A stretch of 25,286 nt of DNA from assembly GCA_027604005.1 (NCBI GenBank), contig JADGJT010000338.1, positions 1 to 25,286 on the forward strand, given 5' to 3'. A program made the position numbers and the translations under genes. Positions 20,704-25,286 of this stretch are shown in pieces. The first letter of the stretch is position 1; each line of letters begins with the position of its first letter. The notes below the pieces were generated by a model. That model was not told the DNA's origin. It worked only from the letters and a program-made list of their open reading frames with translations, and searched no databases. The DNA is from Dinochytrium kinnereticum (taxonomy: Eukaryota > Chytridiomycota > Chytridiomycetes > Chytridiales > Chytridiaceae).

Positions 20704-22583
20704 ATGCTTCTCTCAGCCCTCATACTCCTCACCGCATCCTCCGTCAGCGCATGGGGCGGCTTTGGCCACACCGTCACCGGTGAGATGGCTCAAAAGGTGC
20801 TCACTCCTACGCATTCTCATCACAATCCGCTCCCTCTGTTTCTTGTGTCAACTAACATCCTTGGTTCCCTTTCTTTCACTCCAATCATAGCTGCTGACGC
20901 CAAAGGCAAAGGCGTTGGTCCAAAAGCTCCTCGATCCAAAGTTTACTGGCACTCTTGGGGGTGGGAGTGAGTATCATTGATGCGAGCATTCCTTTTTCCT
21001 TTTTTTCCGTCGCTCGCCAGAGCAAAGCTAGCAGGCTTATGCTTTATTTATTCGCTCTGGCGAGTGGAAGCGAGTTATTCTCATTTGTCTTTTCATCTCT
21101 TCATTTCATTACACCCACTCCTACATCTCATAAATCCTCATTGAAAATGAATGCTGACCCGTCTCTTCTCTTCTTCCTCTCCCCCCCCATCATCCCACAG
21201 CTGCAAACTGGGCCGACTCTTGGTAAATCATCATTTATCATTCATTTATTCTTTACGTTTTCCTCTCCTGGATTCCTCATGATTCTTATCCTTTCTCCAC
21301 CTCCACCCACTACCCACTCCCTCTTCTAGGCGTTCATCCCACCCTGAAACCGGTCCATGGCACTATGTCAGCATCACAGCTCAAGCACCACAAAGCTGCG
21401 GTTACAAGACCAGCGACTGCGCCGACCGCAACTGGTAACTGTTTTTTCTTCTCTCCCATTCATCATGACCAGGAAAAAAAAAAGCAAAGAAAGATCCCTA
21501 ACCTCCTAAACAACTCCACCCCTGCCACCAGCGTCGTTTCAGCCATCACGGACCAAACGAAGCTCCTTCTTGACACAAAATGCGCCGCCGGAACCGCCCA
21601 GACTCAGGCACTTCAATTCATTGTTCACTTCTTGGGTGACATTTCACAGCCACTTCACAACTGTGATCGGGCGAGGGGGGGGAATGATGTCTCGTTGACT
21701 TATAATGGAAAGGGGGCGAACTTTCATGCGAGTGAGTGCCTTTCCTTTTATTTAATTGGTTTTGTTGGACGTCTTTAACAATCATCTACTTCAGTCCATG
21801 ATACCCAGATACCCGTTCAAAGATCTAAAGAGGTCAGCGCGACCTCTACCAGCGCTTACGCCAACTTCCTGATCACCACATACGAATCCCAAAAATTCCA
21901 ATTCACCTCAAAATCCTTTATCGACCTGACCACTCTCGGTCCCAACAACATTCTCACTTCATCCATCGTTAGTTCTCCAAACCCCTTTCAATCATTCCTT
22001 CTTCTTCGTAGTCCCTCTTTATCTAAAGCCATCACTTCTTTCTTTTCCCCTCTATCTTTGCCATGTAGAATATGTCAAACGACGCCAACGCGCTCACCTG
22101 CTCCAAATCTGGGTTCTGGACGCTTTACGACCAGAACCCGAGCCAGGATTTCAGCGGAGCTTATTACCAGGCTGTCAAGATCCCCATCGAGATTCAGTTA
22201 GCCAAGGGTGGGTTCAGGGTAAGCTCTTCATCCTCCCCTCATCACCCTACGTTCTTTCCAAACACAAAACACCTAACATCCTTCTTAATTCAAAGATGGC
22301 AGCCTGGATAAACGCCGTCGCTGAAGCCTGCTCCCCTTCCACTACCCCTCCCCCACCTCCCCCCACGTCGTCCACCGCCCCCCCCTCACCCCCCGTCACA
22401 AGCATCGCCCCACCTCCTTCAACATGCGCGCACAGCGTGTGCGTGACGGGCGGTCCGCTCAGGTCTGGATGCAGCGCGTGCGCCACGGCTGTGATTCGGA
22501 ACGATCCTTATTGTGGGGAGACTGGATGGGATTCGACTTGTGTTGCGGAGGTGAGGGAGTATTGCACTGGGGTTGTTTGTTAG
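20704..22583 (+). CDS. Secreted S1/P1-type zinc nuclease with C-terminal Cys-rich module, 8 exons
   Basis: Exons are 20704-20796, 20891-20966, 21201-21222, 21330-21434, 21532-21731, 21795-21967, 22069-22218 and 22296-22583, giving 368 residues. S1/P1 enzymes cut single-stranded DNA/RNA and 3'-nucleotides with a tri-zinc centre. A 16-residue signal peptide ends ...SVSA, so Trp17 becomes the mature N-terminus, itself a zinc ligand. All nine ligands are visible: W17, H22 (WGGFGH), D62 (NWAD), H75 (PWHY), H131, D135, H141 (FIVHFLGDISQPLH), H164 and D168 (FHAIHD). After the catalytic domain (to ~285) comes a Pro/Ser/Thr linker (286-316). A Cys-rich tail (317-368) has Cys at 317, 322, 332, 335, 346, 355, 363 and 368. 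It resembles CxHxxC...DPYC..WDSxCVxEV modules of secreted proteins. Exon 3 is only 22 nt. Confidence 0.93.
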
Positions 22584-22587
22584 AGGT

Positions 22588-22612
22588 GGGACGGGACGGG
22601 GGGGGTGCGGGG
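22588..22612 (+). other. G-quadruplex-like G runs right after the S1/P1 stop codon
   Basis: Four G runs (GGG, GGG, an 8-G run, GGGG) with loops of 2-3 nt start 4 nt after the stop codon. On the sense strand they would sit at the beginning of the 3' UTR. Folding is predicted from the pattern only. Confidence 0.5.
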
Positions 22613-23150
22613 TGGTCTTTGCTGTTTTCGTTGTTTTGTTTGTTTTTTGTGCGTGCCTCATTGACTGTAGTTGGATGTGTATTTTTTTTATATTCTTTTT
22701 TTGGTAGACGGTGAAGACGTATAGTGATAATTAATAAATAGCGGTGGAAGAAGAGAGCAGCTTGTTTTTATTTTTATTTCTGGCAATTAATAAAGGTTTC
22801 AGGAGCAGAAAAAGCAGAGGAGGTAAAGGTTGAATGAAGGGAGTGAAGTCAAGGTCATTGAGACTTGTCAAAGTTGTCATTTTAGTCTGACAATGCACAT
22901 CACGCTGATTGGCTGGATTATTTACGAATAATAAATGCTTATTTGACATTCCTTATTGTCGCTCAAACAGCAAAGTCTTATCACACGCTGTCAACCAGAA
23001 CGGAGGAACTTTCTGGAGAGACCCCAACAGGCACGCCGTTCCTCCTTCACAGCCTTTTTGCTGACCTACTTCACCGACCTCCTGCTGAACAAGGTGGAGC
23101 AATTCATCAACATCGACGCTTTTCTCTTTGATCGCGTAACTCATGGAGTG
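22613..23150. other. Intergenic, possible gene remnant on the right
   Basis: The left half is T-rich 3' UTR-like sequence with an inverted CCAAT (GATTGG) near 22909. From ~22956 to 23183 both strands are open (75-78 residues). The + frame lacks an ATG until its last codons, and no domain is recognised. A degraded gene fragment is possible. Confidence 0.4.
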
Positions 23151-23402
23151 CTTTATGCAGCGCTGAACGCGTCGATGAAGTAAGAACAACTTGACCAGGC
23201 GTGAGGATCTGCAAGTGCACTCAAAGGTGCTTCAAGTTGTTGATAAAACAAAAAGATGCCTAAAGTGAAAGATCGCTTTATGCAGCGCTGAACGCGTCGA
23301 TGAAGTAAGGGCAACTTGACCAGACGTGAGGATCTGCAAGTGCACTCAAAGGTGCTTCAAGTTGTTGATAAAACATAAAAAGATGCCTAAAGTGAAAGAT
23401 CG
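23151..23402 (+). repeat. Recent 125-bp direct tandem duplication
   Basis: Copy 1 is 23151-23275 and copy 2 is 23276-23402. They differ by about three substitutions and a 2-nt insertion (AAAACAAAAAG versus AAAACATAAAAAG). Both begin CTTTATGCAGCGCTGAACGC and end AAGTGAAAGATCG. The unit includes the stop-proximal end of the open frame at 22956-23183. Confidence 0.92.
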
Positions 23403-23861
23403 CGTGGAGGTTTGATAGCTCGTCATAAGTGGATTTTTTTTGGTAAAGGAATCTCACGTCCATTCTCTCACCCGTGACTAGACTCTATTGGACGAGAGAG
23501 GACGCGCGAAAAGCGACGCGTCGCTGGGAACGCGGTTCCTTTCATGCCGTGCTGTTGTACTGGTCTTTGCTCTGATACGTTAATGTCACCATTATCTCGC
23601 GTTTTTGCCGTCATTTTCCCAATCACTTGATTGGGTTTTTTTTTATGCCTCAACAAAGAAAAGGAAATCATAAAGAACACCTACAGTGGAAATCCTTTGT
23701 CAAAGTAACTCCAGAAATCGTCGTCGTGATCAGCATCTCATTCAAGTGTTTGCCTTACAAAGCACCGCAATCCTCGTCGCAGCCATCGATCATTTCATCT
23801 CTGTTTTTCTTAAGCCCACAAATCCATCCTCAGCCCTCACCCACGCCTTCATCTCACAGCT
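23403..23861. other. Upstream region of the hypothetical gene
   Basis: No feature is certain. The segment 23690-23861 is C-rich and partly open in another frame (23686-23916), and probably forms promoter and 5' UTR. A poly-T run sits at ~23636-23644. Confidence 0.4.
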
Positions 23862-24545
23862 ATGGACCGCCACACCTTCGTCATCTCCACGATCCAGACC
23901 ACCCTTAACGAGCTAAACCTGACTTTCAACGACTTGATCAGTCAGATCGAGCGGGTCCGCGAGAAGAAGGCGCGGTCAGACGAGGCTGCAATGGAGAGCC
24001 TAGCTCAGCTTCTTTCAACGAGGCTCAAAATATCGGCAGCCGCCGCCCCTGCCTCATGTGGCCGATTCAAGCCTTCTTTGATTAGGTCGAACGGTCTCAC
24101 GGCAAGACTCCACAAGACGGTCCATCCCGACGGCATGAAGTCCAAGCGCAACAGTGGAAACCCGAGACTGCGGATCAGGCTGGATGTAAACCGAGAGGTG
24201 AAACCTGCTTCGCGATCGTTGAAGGCATTTTTGGCGGACACGAGAACCAGAGATGATGCAAACAAATGCTTAAATCTGATGGTGGAGCAGTTGGAAATAT
24301 TCTATCATGAGTTTAGCGTAGCCATTGAGAGGTCCGGAGGTGAACCTTTTCGAAATGGTGAGTGTGTTTGTTTGTTTGTTTTTTTTTTTGGTTTGACTCT
24401 GTTTAAATGTCTGCAACATCTTAATATTTTATTTTTGGTTCACTCAGATGGTGAGATGCGAAAGTGCTTGCGATTGGCCGTTGAGCGCGTTTGGGGTGCG
24501 GAGGAGAAAAGGGAGGTGAGGAGGGATTTGATGGAGTGTTATTAG
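23862..24545 (+). CDS. Hypothetical protein, N-terminal coiled-coil-like, 2 exons
   Basis: Exons are 23862-24357 and 24448-24545 (intron 90 nt, GTGAGT...CTCAG), giving 197 residues. I do not recognise the family. Residues ~5-55 have regular leucine/isoleucine spacing (TLNELNLTFNDLISQIERV) with charged flanks, suggesting an amphipathic helix or coiled coil. Residues ~65-125 are basic and less ordered. Residues ~125-197 look helical (LNLMVEQLEIFYHEFSVAIE, then MRKCLRLAVERVW). There is no signal peptide or membrane segment, so a cytosolic or nuclear protein is likely. Support for coding is the long ATG-initiated frame plus a splice that keeps phase and leads to a stop 98 nt later. Confidence 0.6.
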   Translation: MDRHTFVISTIQTTLNELNLTFNDLISQIERVREKKARSDEAAMESLAQLLSTRLKISAAAAPASCGRFKPSLIRSNGLTARLHKTVHPDGMKSKRNSGNPRLRIRLDVNREVKPASRSLKAFLADTRTRDDANKCLNLMVEQLEIFYHEFSVAIERSGGEPFRNGECVCLFVFFFGLTLFKCLQHLNILFLVHSDGEMRKCLRLAVERVWGAEEKREVRRDLMECY

Positions 24546-25286
24546 TTATTCAAAAATACATACATATATTTATATTTAATTGGGCCTCAATGTGTTCGTG
24601 ATAAACCAAAAGAAATACTCTCAGAGTTCTAAACAGCTTTTCCCCTCCGCTGAATCGTGTTTATTTACTGGAATAATGCCATGCCCATCAAGAAGCAGTA
24701 AATCCAAACTTTTTAATCGTCTTCATGTCTTCATACGGGATCTTGGCTTATCACCTCTCCTTCCAAGGAAAGGCCTGGGGGGGTTTGAGAATAGGATCGG
24801 CTCCAGCAACCCAGTAGATCTTTCATGTCATTATGGGGTTATTTGACAGCTTTTGTTCCATTAGATTCGGGTTGCATCTGCGTCGAAGAAGGGCGAGCCC
24901 ATTCGATCAAGTCAACCTTACCTCGCAGCAAACGCAAGTGTGATGGACTTGCCTCTTCAGGAAGATACCAAAATGGGATCAAGAATGTCACCATCCACTC
25001 ACGTTTTTTTGCCCTCATTTCCCCAACATTTCATTGTTGTCGCGATGAAGCGGCACCAAGGTGTGGGAACAATTGTAGATTGTTTCCATATCATTTGTGC
25101 CAGAAGGATAAGAACTAGAATATTATTGGTAATACAATAAGATGATTCTCATGTTGAGAGAAGTTGTTCTTGATGGAGAACATTTGAGGACTGCAGGCAG
25201 AGTGCACACGGGGTGACTCTGTGCTGGCTGAGACCCTGAGAGCAAGAGGCTCTGCAGGGAGACATCACAGCTAAGCCAGGGGGCTT
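24546..25286. other. Terminal 740 bp without a supported gene
   Basis: The segment begins with A+T-rich 3' UTR-like sequence. Open frames at 24580-24846 and 24825-25118 have no recognised domain. The last ~90 bp shift abruptly to G-rich, CpG-poor sequence with a small hairpin (AGAGC...GCTCT near 25238-25252). It may be the edge of another element cut by the window. Confidence 0.4.

Noticed and set aside
22953..23189. Open frames on both strands (75-78 residues) before the 125-bp duplication
   Set aside because: The + frame has no usable ATG, the - frame overlaps it fully, and neither matches a family I know. Kept only as a possible remnant.
24905..24965. SKRKCDG string resembling a fungal Zn2Cys6 cluster
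   Set aside because: The preceding CxxC cysteines and following Cys are absent, and no spliced exon supplies them. Most likely chance.

Overview
The window comes from a compact, intron-rich fungal nuclear genome. An early-diverging, chytrid-like fungus fits best. Every protein gene but one short one is split by introns of about 41-234 nt with GT...AG ends. The content is fungal: a PY-motif arrestin, an OCH1-like GT32 protein, THADA/Trm732, Ykt6, and a secreted S1/P1 nuclease carrying a C-terminal Cys-rich module. The chytrid placement is an inference. All gene models were spliced by hand, checked for phase continuity, and each closes on a multiple of three.

Layout. 40-131: intron-containing tRNA-Arg(UCU). 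140-1442: T/C-rich non-coding DNA. 1443-3831 (-): arrestin-domain trafficking adaptor, 4 exons. 4399-5913 (+): membrane-anchored GT32-like protein that has lost its DxD motif. 6084-12892 (-): a 25-exon, 1834-residue THADA/TRM732 homologue, the partner of Trm7 in tRNA 2'-O-methylation. 12940-13808 (+): the Ykt6 longin SNARE, whose ATG is only 47 bp from the THADA ATG. 14323-15826 (+): a GNAT acetyltransferase.

15827-18888 is a 3-kb gene-poor stretch. It holds a C-rich tract, a TATA box, five copies of an ~85-nt two-block element, and a ~330-bp tandem duplication that is G+T-rich on the + strand. 18889-19661 (-) and 20704-22583 (+) are divergent genes for two secreted nucleases: a small HNH-type protein (DHLIPL...GGSN core) and an S1/P1 nuclease with all nine metal ligands. 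A Pro-rich linker joins the S1/P1 domain to an 8-cysteine tail. 23151-23402 is a recent 125-bp tandem duplication. 23862-24545 (+) is an unrecognised coiled-coil-like protein. The last 740 bp carry no supported gene.

The genes do not form one pathway. Themes are membrane trafficking (arrestin, Ykt6, GT32), tRNA modification (THADA beside a tRNA gene), and extracellular nucleic-acid digestion (the nuclease pair). The points most worth a second look are the degenerate GT32 active site, the repeated two-block element, an intron in THADA that looks born from a tandem duplication, the nuclease pair with its Cys-rich tail, and the 47-bp bidirectional promoter.
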